Position numbers and translations under genes: made by a program. A stretch of DNA of 64,000 nt, from positions 1 through 64,000 of the forward strand of contig CAJTYW010000006.1 in the NCBI GenBank assembly GCA_910583995.1, read 5' to 3'. Each line of letters starts with the position of its first letter. The first letter of the stretch is position 1. The DNA comes from an uncultured Christensenella sp. GTDB taxonomy: Bacteria; Bacillota; Clostridia; Christensenellales; UBA3700. Positions 35,237 through 44,211 of this stretch are shown one piece after another. The notes under the pieces are model-generated. The model did not search any database. It saw nothing but the letters and a program-made list of their open reading frames with translations, and was not told the DNA's origin.

Positions 35237-37675
35237 CTATGAGTTCAGCTTTTTGCACAAATTCAAAATCCTACTCGCACACTTTTGTACCGTAGCTTTT
35301 GCAACTTTCCCCGATTTAACTGCTTTTAACAACTCTTTATGCTGAAACTTATCTCCTGCCATAATTAAATCGTTTTCGGCGCAAATAGTTTCTCCCGCTA
35401 CCGCTTGATCTTTTGCGACGCTTTGCCAATCGGTCATTACAACTCCGTTAAACCCGAATTCGCAACGTAGTATGTTTGTAATAAGGTCATACGAACTGTT
35501 AACGTATGTACCGTTTACTTTATTGTAACTTGACATAACGCATTTCGGCTTTGCTTTTCTTACCGTTAGTTTGAACGCTTTAAGATAAATCTCTCTTAAC
35601 GCACGCTCATTAACTTCGCTGGACGATTTCATACGATTATCTTCCTGATTGTTACAGCAAAAATGTTTAATAGTGACTGCACAACGTTCATTACTCTGAA
35701 CGCCCAACGTCAATGCGCTTGCCATTTCTGCGGTAAGCATAGGATCTTCGGAATAATATTCGTAATTTCTTCCGCAAAGAGGATGCCGTTGTATATTCAT
35801 ACCGGGCGCCAACCATATCCCTACTTTATATTGTTGCATTTCGCACGAGACAGCTATTCCGATTTTCCTAATTAATTCGGGCGAAAACGTTTGCGCTTGC
35901 ACCGTTGCGCTCGGCCATGCCGTACAATACTGATAAACAAGCTGCGCCTTTTTACTTGTTTTACTCCATAAGCGGTCTAAAAATCTAAACAGTTTTTTAG
36001 CTTTCACTAAGTCCTGTGGCAATTTGCCGCCTGTTTTAATCTTGCCGTTGGGTTCAACGGCGTATTTCATCGAAATTCTTATTCCTGCAGGACCATCCGC
36101 CATAACGATGGGATGATATCCATATTTTTTACAAACCTTTGTGTCTATTTGTCCGCTTGCGCCGACAACGCCGGGTATTCCGCCGCTCATCAAAGTTGGA
36201 TCTCCAACACACAGACAAGTTAATTCTTTGGCGTTCATTTTTTTCGTTTCGGGCAAAATATCCACTTTGGGAGCATCGTAATTATTTTGAACAAACTGTA
36301 TCGCATTTTCGTCCAAATGCAGAATATCGCCTACGGGTTCTTCTTCCCCAAACCGAACAGGTGCAGCAATTTCTTCAACTCTGCATTGTGCCAATTCAAT
36401 CGGTTTGCATTTTTCTACAATAAATTCCTTATCGACCACAATAGTTGCGACTGGCATTGTATTACGAGAAGAGTTACCGACTCTGACGATATAATTACCT
36501 TTTTCTAAAATGAAACAGGAACGCGTTTCGTCGTATGCGGCAAAATCTTTTAATTCAAACCCCAACGTTACCGTTCCGCATTCTCCAACCGCTATCAAAT
36601 CGGTTTTTGCAAAGGCGGCTAACTGCTGATATTCGCGTTTGATTTTTCCCGACGGGCAAGATAAATATATTTGAACGACCTCTTTACCCGCCGTTTTTCC
36701 TATATTTTCAACTTGTGCTTTTACCGTAACTTCCCCGCCCGATAATTCCGCCTTCGCTTTTATTTCAAATTCGGTATAGGAAAGCCCGTATCCGAAAGCA
36801 TATTTAGGCTTGATATCGAATGTGTCAAAATATCTGTATCCGACGTAAATACCGTCTTTATAAAGCTCTCTGTCTGTGTTTCCGTCCAAATAACTGAACG
36901 AATCAGAGCAAGGAAGGTCTTGTAAATTTTTAGCCCAAGTTGCAGCAAGCTTTCCACAAAAATTTTGTTTTCCCAATAACAAATGCGCTAAAGCCAAACC
37001 TCCGTTTTGCCCTGCCTGCCCCATAAACACGACTGCGCCGAGCTTCATTTCGTGCAAAGGATTTAAGTCAATACATGCACCCGTATTGAGAACAAGTATG
37101 GTGTTTTTATAATGCTCCGAAATGAATTTAAGGTCGCGGATTTCTTTATCGTCAAAATTGTACTCGCCTTTCTTAACACGCCTATCCATACCTTCGCCCG
37201 CCTGTCGTGTCAAAACGTAAAGTGCAGTATCCGTATCGGAATCTGCAACGTCGCGCTCGGTTATATCGCGTCCCGTGGGATAAACGATAGGAAGCGCAAT
37301 CGCATTCATCAAATCCCAAAATTGAAAAACATTATATTTTTTTGCTATTTGCTTGATTTTGGCATCGCGCTCCTCTTCACCGCGGTGCATTTGTTCGTCA
37401 CAAGCGTCCAACCACATCTTTGACGTAACCTGTAATCCGCACGACTCCAATCCTTCTTCGACAGAAACACTGTGACGGTTATTCACCTCCCCGCTTCCGG
37501 TACCGCATTTTGCCGTATGCCTTGCACCCGCGCCGAACAACGCTATTTTTTTACATTGCAACGGCAACGCGCCGTTATTTTCAAGCAATACGATTCCTTC
37601 ACAGGCGACTTCCAACGATAATTCCGAATTTCGTTGTTCCAGCTCGGAAACTGCTTCATTAAACTTATCGGTCAT
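35237..37675 (-). CDS. Beta-glucosidase, GH3 with permuted domain order
   Basis: This 812-residue GH3 enzyme has its domains in reverse order. The alpha/beta sandwich that is normally second comes first (VLLENNGALPLQCKKIALFG, about 27-46), then a fibronectin-III-like domain (about 300-400). The (beta/alpha)8 domain comes last, with ADGPAGIRIS, CGRNYEYYSEDP and the nucleophile D749 in GFNGVVMTDW. A permuted GH3 plan is known from a few rumen and gut bacteria. No signal peptide is present. The ATG overlaps the transporter stop (TAATG). Confidence 0.9.
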   Translation of the reverse strand: MTDKFNEAVSELEQRNSELSLEVACEGIVLLENNGALPLQCKKIALFGAGARHTAKCGTGSGEVNNRHSVSVEEGLESCGLQVTSKMWLDACDEQMHRGEEERDAKIKQIAKKYNVFQFWDLMNAIALPIVYPTGRDITERDVADSDTDTALYVLTRQAGEGMDRRVKKGEYNFDDKEIRDLKFISEHYKNTILVLNTGACIDLNPLHEMKLGAVVFMGQAGQNGGLALAHLLLGKQNFCGKLAATWAKNLQDLPCSDSFSYLDGNTDRELYKDGIYVGYRYFDTFDIKPKYAFGYGLSYTEFEIKAKAELSGGEVTVKAQVENIGKTAGKEVVQIYLSCPSGKIKREYQQLAAFAKTDLIAVGECGTVTLGFELKDFAAYDETRSCFILEKGNYIVRVGNSSRNTMPVATIVVDKEFIVEKCKPIELAQCRVEEIAAPVRFGEEEPVGDILHLDENAIQFVQNNYDAPKVDILPETKKMNAKELTCLCVGDPTLMSGGIPGVVGASGQIDTKVCKKYGYHPIVMADGPAGIRISMKYAVEPNGKIKTGGKLPQDLVKAKKLFRFLDRLWSKTSKKAQLVYQYCTAWPSATVQAQTFSPELIRKIGIAVSCEMQQYKVGIWLAPGMNIQRHPLCGRNYEYYSEDPMLTAEMASALTLGVQSNERCAVTIKHFCCNNQEDNRMKSSSEVNERALREIYLKAFKLTVRKAKPKCVMSSYNKVNGTYVNSSYDLITNILRCEFGFNGVVMTDWQSVAKDQAVAGETICAENDLIMAGDKFQHKELLKAVKSGKVAKATVQKCASRILNLCKKLNS

Positions 37676-39645
37676 TAGTGTTTTTTCTCCTTTTCAGCGT
37701 ACTTTTCAAGTAAATCCTGCATTTTTTTATAACTTGCGTTGCCTTTTTCAAGCTCAATTGCCCAAGCGGCGTCAATACGTTCCCGACGCCTTCTTGCTTT
37801 CTCTTTACGAGCGACAAGTTGCTGAGGTGTCAGTTTGGCAAGTTTGGCTGTCTGCTTTTCTTCCGCTGCTTTTAATTTTGCAGTTTGCTTTTCTTCCGCC
37901 AAACGTTTCTTTTCGGCTTCTTTTGCATTCTTTTCGAAAATTTGTCTGATATGCTTTTCAAGTTCCTCTTCGTAGTTTAATCCCTTCTTTTCACATTTGG
38001 ATTTTAATTCCGAACGGAAAATTTCCTCTGCTTCTTCATCTGCCAACTGCTGATCCATCTCCAGCTGTACTTCTGGTTCTACCCAGACTTTACCGCTCTT
38101 TTCACAAGCCTCTTTTTGACGTTCGCGTATTATCTTTTGCTTTCTTTCCAACGTCTTTTCGACACCGACAAACGCCAACAATACCGCACTCAGTATTCCC
38201 GTAATAACTTCAAGTCCTACAAACAAAAACGATATGGCGTTTACAGTGCTTCTGGGCTGTTGTATACCTACGGTAAACGTACCGTCAATCGCCATTTTGT
38301 AAGAGCTTAAATCTAATTGAGAGAGCCAACCGTTTTGTTCAAGGATAGCTTTTGCCTCTCCCAAATCCGTTACGTTGAGCGGTGGTATATATCCGCTTGC
38401 ATTCAGAGCCGCATTCAGAATGGCAAGTCCAACCCCCAACAATACGATTGTTATCGTAGAATAAATCGACATTGCCAAGCTATCGCTTCTGAATCCCGTC
38501 TTCCATTCCAAATGGTCAAATGAATCGGAAAATAGCGACATAAAGATATAAGCGCACGGCAGCCCACCGATATTCTTGATAAACTGTCCTATTAAAACCA
38601 CAATCAAATTTGTAGGAACCATCCAACAAATCGCGCTACCGACGGCATAAAAAACAAATCCCGCAACAGTCACATTTTTCTTGCCGAATTTTTTAGCAAG
38701 CGGCCATACGGCAAAGATACCGATACCCATTGGAATACCGCCGATTACGGAAATTAAGGTTTGCGTTATACCATCGTTATATGTACCTAAAACATAGTTA
38801 CAATAATATATTAAAGCACTGTTTTTCAAAGTTCCACCCAATGTATAAATCAAGCTATACACTAAAAGCAAAACAATATATTTATCTGAAAACACAGCTT
38901 TTATTTGCATTTTATAAGGAATTTTAATGGTTTCTACTTTTCCTAATTCTTCAGTAACTCTCTCTTTTGTAAAGTAATACTCCAACAGCATAACAGGCAA
39001 CATAATGATACATAAAACCGACATTACGCTTATCCACAATGTTTGGCTGGATCCTATCATCGGTAAAATTACCATAGGGAAAATTAATGCCGCTATTATG
39101 CCCGTAACCATAATCGTAGCCACTTGATTGAAAACTGCCAAAACACCCCTCTGTGACGAGTTACGGGTAGAAAGAGGAACCATCATATTGTGGCTCATAT
39201 TATAAATCGTATAGGCAAATGAAAAGAAAAGATTATACGAAATTATTACCCATACAGCTTTCCAGCTTATTGACATATTAGGCACGAGATAAAGCAACAT
39301 ACCCGTAATTGGAACTAAAAATGCGGATAACAACAAATACGGACGGGCTTTCCCCTGTTTATTTTTTGTCCGATCGATAATCCAACCCATAATAAAATTA
39401 GTTATGGCGTCTAAAATTTTAGAAAAAATAGGAAACACTATAAGGAATGCTCCACCCCACAAACCGCCGAGTTTCAAAACGTCAGTCCAATACTGATTTA
39501 GAAACGAGCCCCCTAAAACAGCATTTATTAACAATGCACCGCACGGACCGAGTAAATAGCCAAGCCATTTTTCTTTCCCCGTTATGTTTCTTGAGCGTAT
39601 GCGACTGTCAAAGATACGACCATTCAACATTTTACCTGTTGTCAT
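37675..39645 (-). CDS. GPH-family sugar:cation symporter with long coiled-coil tail
   Basis: This 656-residue protein has about 12 membrane segments in the first 490 residues and the pattern of glycoside-pentoside-hexuronide symporters (GWIIDRTKNKQGKARPYLL in the first cytoplasmic loop). It is the only transporter in the locus, so it probably imports the rhamnosylated glycoside or a breakdown product. The last 160 or so residues are highly charged and coiled-coil-like, with two copies of AEEKQTAKL; this tail is unusual for the family. AAAGGAGG precedes ATG 39645. Confidence 0.9.
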   Translation of the reverse strand: MTTGKMLNGRIFDSRIRSRNITGKEKWLGYLLGPCGALLINAVLGGSFLNQYWTDVLKLGGLWGGAFLIVFPIFSKILDAITNFIMGWIIDRTKNKQGKARPYLLLSAFLVPITGMLLYLVPNMSISWKAVWVIISYNLFFSFAYTIYNMSHNMMVPLSTRNSSQRGVLAVFNQVATIMVTGIIAALIFPMVILPMIGSSQTLWISVMSVLCIIMLPVMLLEYYFTKERVTEELGKVETIKIPYKMQIKAVFSDKYIVLLLVYSLIYTLGGTLKNSALIYYCNYVLGTYNDGITQTLISVIGGIPMGIGIFAVWPLAKKFGKKNVTVAGFVFYAVGSAICWMVPTNLIVVLIGQFIKNIGGLPCAYIFMSLFSDSFDHLEWKTGFRSDSLAMSIYSTITIVLLGVGLAILNAALNASGYIPPLNVTDLGEAKAILEQNGWLSQLDLSSYKMAIDGTFTVGIQQPRSTVNAISFLFVGLEVITGILSAVLLAFVGVEKTLERKQKIIRERQKEACEKSGKVWVEPEVQLEMDQQLADEEAEEIFRSELKSKCEKKGLNYEEELEKHIRQIFEKNAKEAEKKRLAEEKQTAKLKAAEEKQTAKLAKLTPQQLVARKEKARRRRERIDAAWAIELEKGNASYKKMQDLLEKYAEKEKKH

Positions 39646-42084
39646 TTATTTTTCCTCCTTTTCTTTTGGCAATTTCGGAACTTTTATTTTTGTGCAAAAG
39701 CACTTGATTCCTTTGAATAAATGTCCGTTTGCCATATTAACAAACCCTTGTGCAAAGTTATACGGACAATTTGTACCCGCAGACATCGACATTGTAATAA
39801 TCGAGTTGCTTTCGAGTATTCTTTTTAAGAACATTGCGCCTTTTATCTTGTTATCTCGCTCCGCTCCTTCGGGTAGTTTTTTCGCCTTTTTCATATCCTT
39901 TTTCGCTACGGACAACACGGCGTTATAAAGGATCTTACCCATAAACGTCGCTCGCATATCCGTAAAACGACTTTCAAGCCTGATAGGTTTTTTCGGTGGA
40001 ATTGCGGGAATTTTCAATCCCGACATTTTCTCAAATAGTGATTCGCTCATTGTATCGAAAGTCGCCGCGCCATATACTGTATTGATTTCTTCCGAATACG
40101 GCATAACCGCATTATCTCCGTCAAGTGTTACCGTCTGACTCAATCTCATGGTTTGGCAGTCGGAACAGAGCTGCAATTCATATTCGCCGCCTTCCGTTGC
40201 CCATCGGTTTTCTTTTACATTCCAATAACGCAAATCGTCTTTCTTTACCGTAATCGCTACTTTTTTGCTTTCGCCTGCTTTCAGATAAACTTTCGTAAAG
40301 CCTTTCAGTTCCTTTAACGGCTTGAACACTCCTTGCGGTGCTTTGACATATAGCTGCACGATTTCCGCGCCATCATATTTTCCGTTATTGACAACCTCGC
40401 ACGACACTTTGTATTCTTCGTTGTTTTCTTCGATTTGCATATCCCAATAATCAAAAGTTGTATATGACAGCCCGTATCCAAAAGGATAGCGCACTTCTTT
40501 GTTCGCTGTCAGATAATAACGATAACCAACAAATAAGCTCTCTTTATAAATTTCGTTTACAGTCTTTGAAAAATCATTTCCGAACGGCACGTCTGCATAG
40601 CTCTTTACCCAAGTTTCGGCGAGTTTACCGCAAGGCGATTTTACACCGAACAACAAATTATAAGTTGCCGTTCCACCGTTTTGCCCCGGCAAATACATAT
40701 TGAGTATTGCGTTTACACGATCCGCAAACGGCAATTCCATAGGCGAACCACTGTATAATATAACCGTTATCTTTTTGCCCGCTTTGATAAGTGCATCAAT
40801 TAACGCAAGTTGGTTTGCGGGCAACTGCATATTTTCTCTGTCGCCACCCTCACTCTCAACGTAATCGGTCAACCCTGCAAAAACAAGAACTTTATCATAT
40901 CCCTTTGCTTTTGCCACAGCTTCCACTATAAGTTTATCATCCGCTTCGAGCTTGTTTTCTGCATATCCACGGCAAAATTCATAAGCGACTTTATGTTCGT
41001 CAAATGCAATTTTAGGCGTAGAAAGGAATGTTGGATTTATCATCGAACTACCTGCGCCTTGATAGCGCATCTTATCGAACAAATCTCCGACAACAAGAAC
41101 TCTCTCGCTTTTATCAAGCGGCAATACACCGTCGTTCTTTAACAGCACCGCGCAATCTTCCGCAATCTCGGCGGCAAGAGCATTGTGCGCTTCCCAATCG
41201 ACATCAATACCTTTTTGATTATTTTCGTAACGCCGAACAAGGCGCAGGATATTTTCCACCGCCTTATCTAAATCTTCCATTTTAAGCGTTCCGTTCTCTG
41301 CTGCATCTATTATCAATTTGCGACAAATTGCCGTATCTCCTGGCATTTCCAAATCAAGACCTGCCGATACACCTTTCACTCTATCGTGCGTTGCGCCCCA
41401 ATCGGACATAACCACACCGTCAAAACCCCACTCATTGCGAAGTACGTCTGTAAGCAACCATTTATTTTCACAACAATATTCGCCGTTAATTTTATTGTAA
41501 GCGCACATCATTGTGTGCGGTTTGCTTTCCTTAACAATAATTTCAAAGACTTTAAGATAGATTTCGCGAATGGCTCTCATATCGCATACGGAATCGCCCA
41601 TAAAGCGGAAATTCTCGGCATTGTTAAGCGCAAAGTGCTTTACCGAAACGCCACAACCTTTCGACTGAACGCCGTTTACTTCTGCCGCTCCCATTCTACC
41701 TGCAAGCAAGGGATCTTCCGAAAAATATTCAAAGTTTCTTCCGCATAATGGATTACGCTTAATACAAGCGCCCGGACCGAGCAAAATGTCTATTCCGTAA
41801 TGCAACATTTCCTCGGCAATCGCTTCGCCCATTTTGTATGTATTGTCGGGATTCCAACTCGACGCCGTGCTTACTGCCGTAGGAAAGCAAGTTGCAGGTT
41901 CGCTGCCCGCAACTCCGTTATCTCCGCCCTCTTTTTGTACGCGAAGTCCGTGCGGACCGTCTGACATTCTTGCAGACGGAATACCAAGCCTCGGCACGGG
42001 ATTAGTGAACATAAAGTCCACACCTGCTAAAAGTGCCGCTTTTTCTTCTATTGTTAAATTTTCCAATAAACTATGAATATCCAT
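39646..42084 (-). CDS. Beta-glucosidase, GH3 in usual domain order
   Basis: This 812-residue GH3 glycosidase has the catalytic barrel first (SDGPHGLRVQ, KH at 149-150, CGRNFEYFSEDP, nucleophile D228 in FDGVVMSDWG). The sandwich domain (VLLKNDGVLPLDKSERVLVVG), a fibronectin-III-like domain (about 560-630) and a C-terminal extension of about 130 residues follow. It lacks a signal peptide. As first gene of the operon it follows AGGAG and ATG 42084, with TATAAT on the minus strand at 42117-42122 but a poor -35 box, as expected for a promoter that needs the adjacent AraC-type activator. Confidence 0.93.
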   Translation of the reverse strand: MDIHSLLENLTIEEKAALLAGVDFMFTNPVPRLGIPSARMSDGPHGLRVQKEGGDNGVAGSEPATCFPTAVSTASSWNPDNTYKMGEAIAEEMLHYGIDILLGPGACIKRNPLCGRNFEYFSEDPLLAGRMGAAEVNGVQSKGCGVSVKHFALNNAENFRFMGDSVCDMRAIREIYLKVFEIIVKESKPHTMMCAYNKINGEYCCENKWLLTDVLRNEWGFDGVVMSDWGATHDRVKGVSAGLDLEMPGDTAICRKLIIDAAENGTLKMEDLDKAVENILRLVRRYENNQKGIDVDWEAHNALAAEIAEDCAVLLKNDGVLPLDKSERVLVVGDLFDKMRYQGAGSSMINPTFLSTPKIAFDEHKVAYEFCRGYAENKLEADDKLIVEAVAKAKGYDKVLVFAGLTDYVESEGGDRENMQLPANQLALIDALIKAGKKITVILYSGSPMELPFADRVNAILNMYLPGQNGGTATYNLLFGVKSPCGKLAETWVKSYADVPFGNDFSKTVNEIYKESLFVGYRYYLTANKEVRYPFGYGLSYTTFDYWDMQIEENNEEYKVSCEVVNNGKYDGAEIVQLYVKAPQGVFKPLKELKGFTKVYLKAGESKKVAITVKKDDLRYWNVKENRWATEGGEYELQLCSDCQTMRLSQTVTLDGDNAVMPYSEEINTVYGAATFDTMSESLFEKMSGLKIPAIPPKKPIRLESRFTDMRATFMGKILYNAVLSVAKKDMKKAKKLPEGAERDNKIKGAMFLKRILESNSIITMSMSAGTNCPYNFAQGFVNMANGHLFKGIKCFCTKIKVPKLPKEKEEK

Positions 42085-42144
42085 AATTTCGATACTCCTA
42101 TTTCACTTACATATAAATTATAACAAATTTCGTGCTCTAATTTC

Positions 42145-42173
42145 TTGCATAATTGTTCTATTTCGGTTATAAT
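42145..42173 (+). promoter_or_regulatory. Sigma-A promoter of the AraC-type regulator gene
   Basis: TTGCAT (42145-42150) and TATAAT (42168-42173) are exactly 17 bases apart on the plus strand and 25 bases upstream of the start codon. It lies back to back with the operon promoter, so the regulator probably binds between them. Confidence 0.7.
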
Positions 42174-42197
42174 TGTATTGTTTTTAAGGAGACCACA

Positions 42198-43406
42198 ATG
42201 GAAACAATTGATTTGAATTATCTTTGCACCGTAATTAGTAGCCTTTCAGGCGTACCAATAAGAGTATTTGAGAATAATAAGCAAACCTTTTATTATTCTA
42301 TCGTTAATTTGCCCAAAGACCCTATTACACCCTATAAAACTAAAATTTTCGATATAGTAGACAATGTCGGATATTTTATAACTCCGAATTTTAATTACTA
42401 CGGAATAGTAAACTGTCCGCCACATAAAATTGTCATCGGACCAGCACGCCAAACAGAAAATAATGAACAGAACCTAAAAGAATTAGCATTTAGATGCGAC
42501 GTGCCTTCCGACGATATTGATGATTTTGTTTCTGGAATGAAAAGTATTGTCAAAATGCCGTTAAATAGCATAATGCAAATACTTTGTACCATAAATTACG
42601 TACTTAACAAAGAAAAATTGTCGTTAGAAGATATAATGATTTATGATGATGAACAGCAAAATATAAAAGAGATACTTGAATCTGATCGAGCAAACCAAAA
42701 CTTTAATTCAGATCTTGCCGAAATTCAATCACAACAAGCAACACATAACACCCTCGCGCTTGAACAGACATTGGTAAATATAGTCCGTAAAGGCGATACG
42801 GCCGCACTCCGAGAATGGATTGCAAACGCCCCCGCGGTACGTGGCGGCACTCTCGCATCAGAGCAAATGCGACAAATGAAAAATATGTTTATAGTTACCG
42901 CTACACTTGTTTCCCGTGCAGCCATTCGTGGGGGTATGGACATAGAAGATGCTCTTTCTCTCTCCGACGCTTATATTCAAAAATGCGAACTTGTATATAG
43001 CGTTGATCGCATTACAAATTTGCAATACCATATGGTTCTCGACTATACAGAGCGCGTTGAAAAATTAAGGCTTGGCAAGTCCCCATCAAAACTTGTTACG
43101 GATATAAGCAATTACGTTCAACACCATCTATCCGAACCCGTTGATATTGAGACTCTTGCAAAGGCAATGTATTTAAGCAGAACCAGACTGTCGGTAAAAT
43201 TCAAAGAAGAAACAGGCATGACACTTACCGATTTCATCCTAAAAGAAAAAACCGAAGAAGCAAAACGTCTTCTTCGGTATACCGATAAAACCTTACCCGC
43301 CATCAGTGCTTATTTAGGATTTTCATCCCAAAGTCATTTTTCAAGAGCTTTTCGCAAATATGCGGAATTTTCTCCTAGTGAGTACAGAAAAAAATATAAT
43401 TCTTAA
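42198..43406 (+). CDS. AraC-family transcriptional regulator of the glycoside locus
   Basis: This 402-residue regulator has an N-terminal sensing region (about 1-150), a middle helical region and a C-terminal AraC DNA-binding domain (about 300-400) with two helix-turn-helix units (DIETLAKAMYLSRTRLSVKF and LPAISAYLGFSSQSHFSRAF). It is divergent from the rhamnoside operon and very likely activates it in response to an imported sugar. ATG 42198 is chosen because AAGGAG lies eight bases upstream; a longer in-frame reading from 42153 would overlap the promoter. Confidence 0.88.
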   Translation: METIDLNYLCTVISSLSGVPIRVFENNKQTFYYSIVNLPKDPITPYKTKIFDIVDNVGYFITPNFNYYGIVNCPPHKIVIGPARQTENNEQNLKELAFRCDVPSDDIDDFVSGMKSIVKMPLNSIMQILCTINYVLNKEKLSLEDIMIYDDEQQNIKEILESDRANQNFNSDLAEIQSQQATHNTLALEQTLVNIVRKGDTAALREWIANAPAVRGGTLASEQMRQMKNMFIVTATLVSRAAIRGGMDIEDALSLSDAYIQKCELVYSVDRITNLQYHMVLDYTERVEKLRLGKSPSKLVTDISNYVQHHLSEPVDIETLAKAMYLSRTRLSVKFKEETGMTLTDFILKEKTEEAKRLLRYTDKTLPAISAYLGFSSQSHFSRAFRKYAEFSPSEYRKKYNS

Positions 43407-43489
43407 TTTTTGAGGTTCACCCCCTGTGTCTGTCTGCTACCCTTTTCGGCATTTTACTACGCTACTTATCATTCATTAGTGAAAAAAAT

Positions 43490-43525
43490 AATGTCGTATT
43501 TTGTCGAAAGATGAAATACGGCATT
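43490..43525 (+). terminator. Terminator of the AraC-type regulator gene
   Basis: AATGTCGTATTT (43490-43501) pairs with AAATACGGCATT (43514-43525) with one G-U pair, followed by TTAAT on the plus strand. It lies 84 bases after the stop codon. Confidence 0.65.
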
Positions 43526-43680
43526 TTAATACTTACAAACGTCGTATTTAAGCTAACAGAATGCATATTAATGGAAATGTCACAACGGCATATTTTTCGC
43601 AATGTTTCCCCAAACTATTATTCTTAATAGTCTTTTGCGTAAGTTAAAACTTAAATCTGTCCCACTATACCGAAGCATAA

Positions 43681-43725
43681 AAAATAAGCACTCACTCTCC
43701 GTTAAGGATTGTAAGTGCTTATTTT
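43681..43725 (-). terminator. Terminator after the rlmD remnant
   Basis: A perfect 12-bp inverted repeat (AAAATAAGCACT at 43681-43692, AGTGCTTATTTT at 43714-43725) is followed on the minus strand by TTATTTTTTATGC continuing the T-rich arm. It is 45 bases beyond the TAG of the rlmD 3' copy and probably was that gene's own terminator. Confidence 0.7.
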
Positions 43726-43769
43726 GTTGATTATCGCCTCTATTCTGCCTCCCAAAGTCATTACTTTGA

Positions 43770-43820
43770 CTATTTTTGTTTAAGACAAACTAGAGTTTCG
43801 ACATGGCATACTCCTGTTAA
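43770..43820 (-). pseudogene. rlmD: 3'-end copy of the 23S rRNA m5U methyltransferase gene
   Basis: The minus strand reads LTGVCHVETLVCLKQK and TAG. The intact gene end at the window edge reads NTSHIETLVCLDRKEKK. At DNA level 43783-43806 and 63750-63773 match at 22 of 24 bases in the same orientation. Nothing resembling the rest of the methyltransferase lies upstream, so this is an isolated end fragment, as left by site-specific insertion at the gene's 3' end. Confidence 0.65.
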
Positions 43821-44211
43821 AGGTATAGAAAACGCACAAATTCATAATGTGTTACAATGAAAAGTCTAGCCAAAAAAATAAAATATCAAGCCTTTACAAT
43901 TCCTTTCAATTCAATGAATTGCTGTTGAAAATATTCTTAATAATATTTAGACTTTCTTCGCAAATGGTCGTTCCAAAGGGTTTCTTTCTATTCACGCCCA
44001 ATTTTGATTCATAAAAGTCATCTACAATTTTTATTTTCTAACATTTCCAAAAACATAATCAATTAAAAACTCTACTTTGTCCATCTGGCATGCTATTTAC
44101 ATAATCTTTTTTAATGTATTATTATTAACTGTTGCTAGCGCATATATTTTGTTATTATTTTTATTTTTTCAGGTGTTGCACCTGATAGTATACTTTATCT
44201 TATTGGATAAT

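Larger units (their letters stand above)
43407..44211. other. Junction between the rhamnose locus and defence island
   Basis: The 805-bp gap carries the regulator's terminator, a second strong terminator, the rlmD 3' copy and a decayed coding stretch. On the minus strand near 43905-44095 frames read MDKVEFLIDYVFGNVRK and then, one frame over, VDDFYESKLGVNRKKPFG followed by TTICEESLNII; no start or full frame survives and I do not recognise it. Confidence 0.5.

Noticed and set aside
27320..42076. Many plus-strand open frames inside the glycoside genes
   Set aside because: They lie opposite well-identified enzymes, lack binding sites and arise from the richer base composition.
44170..44184. 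CAGGTG-TTG-CACCTG hairpin after jetD considered as a terminator
   Set aside because: On the jetD strand it is followed by A-rich sequence, not T residues.
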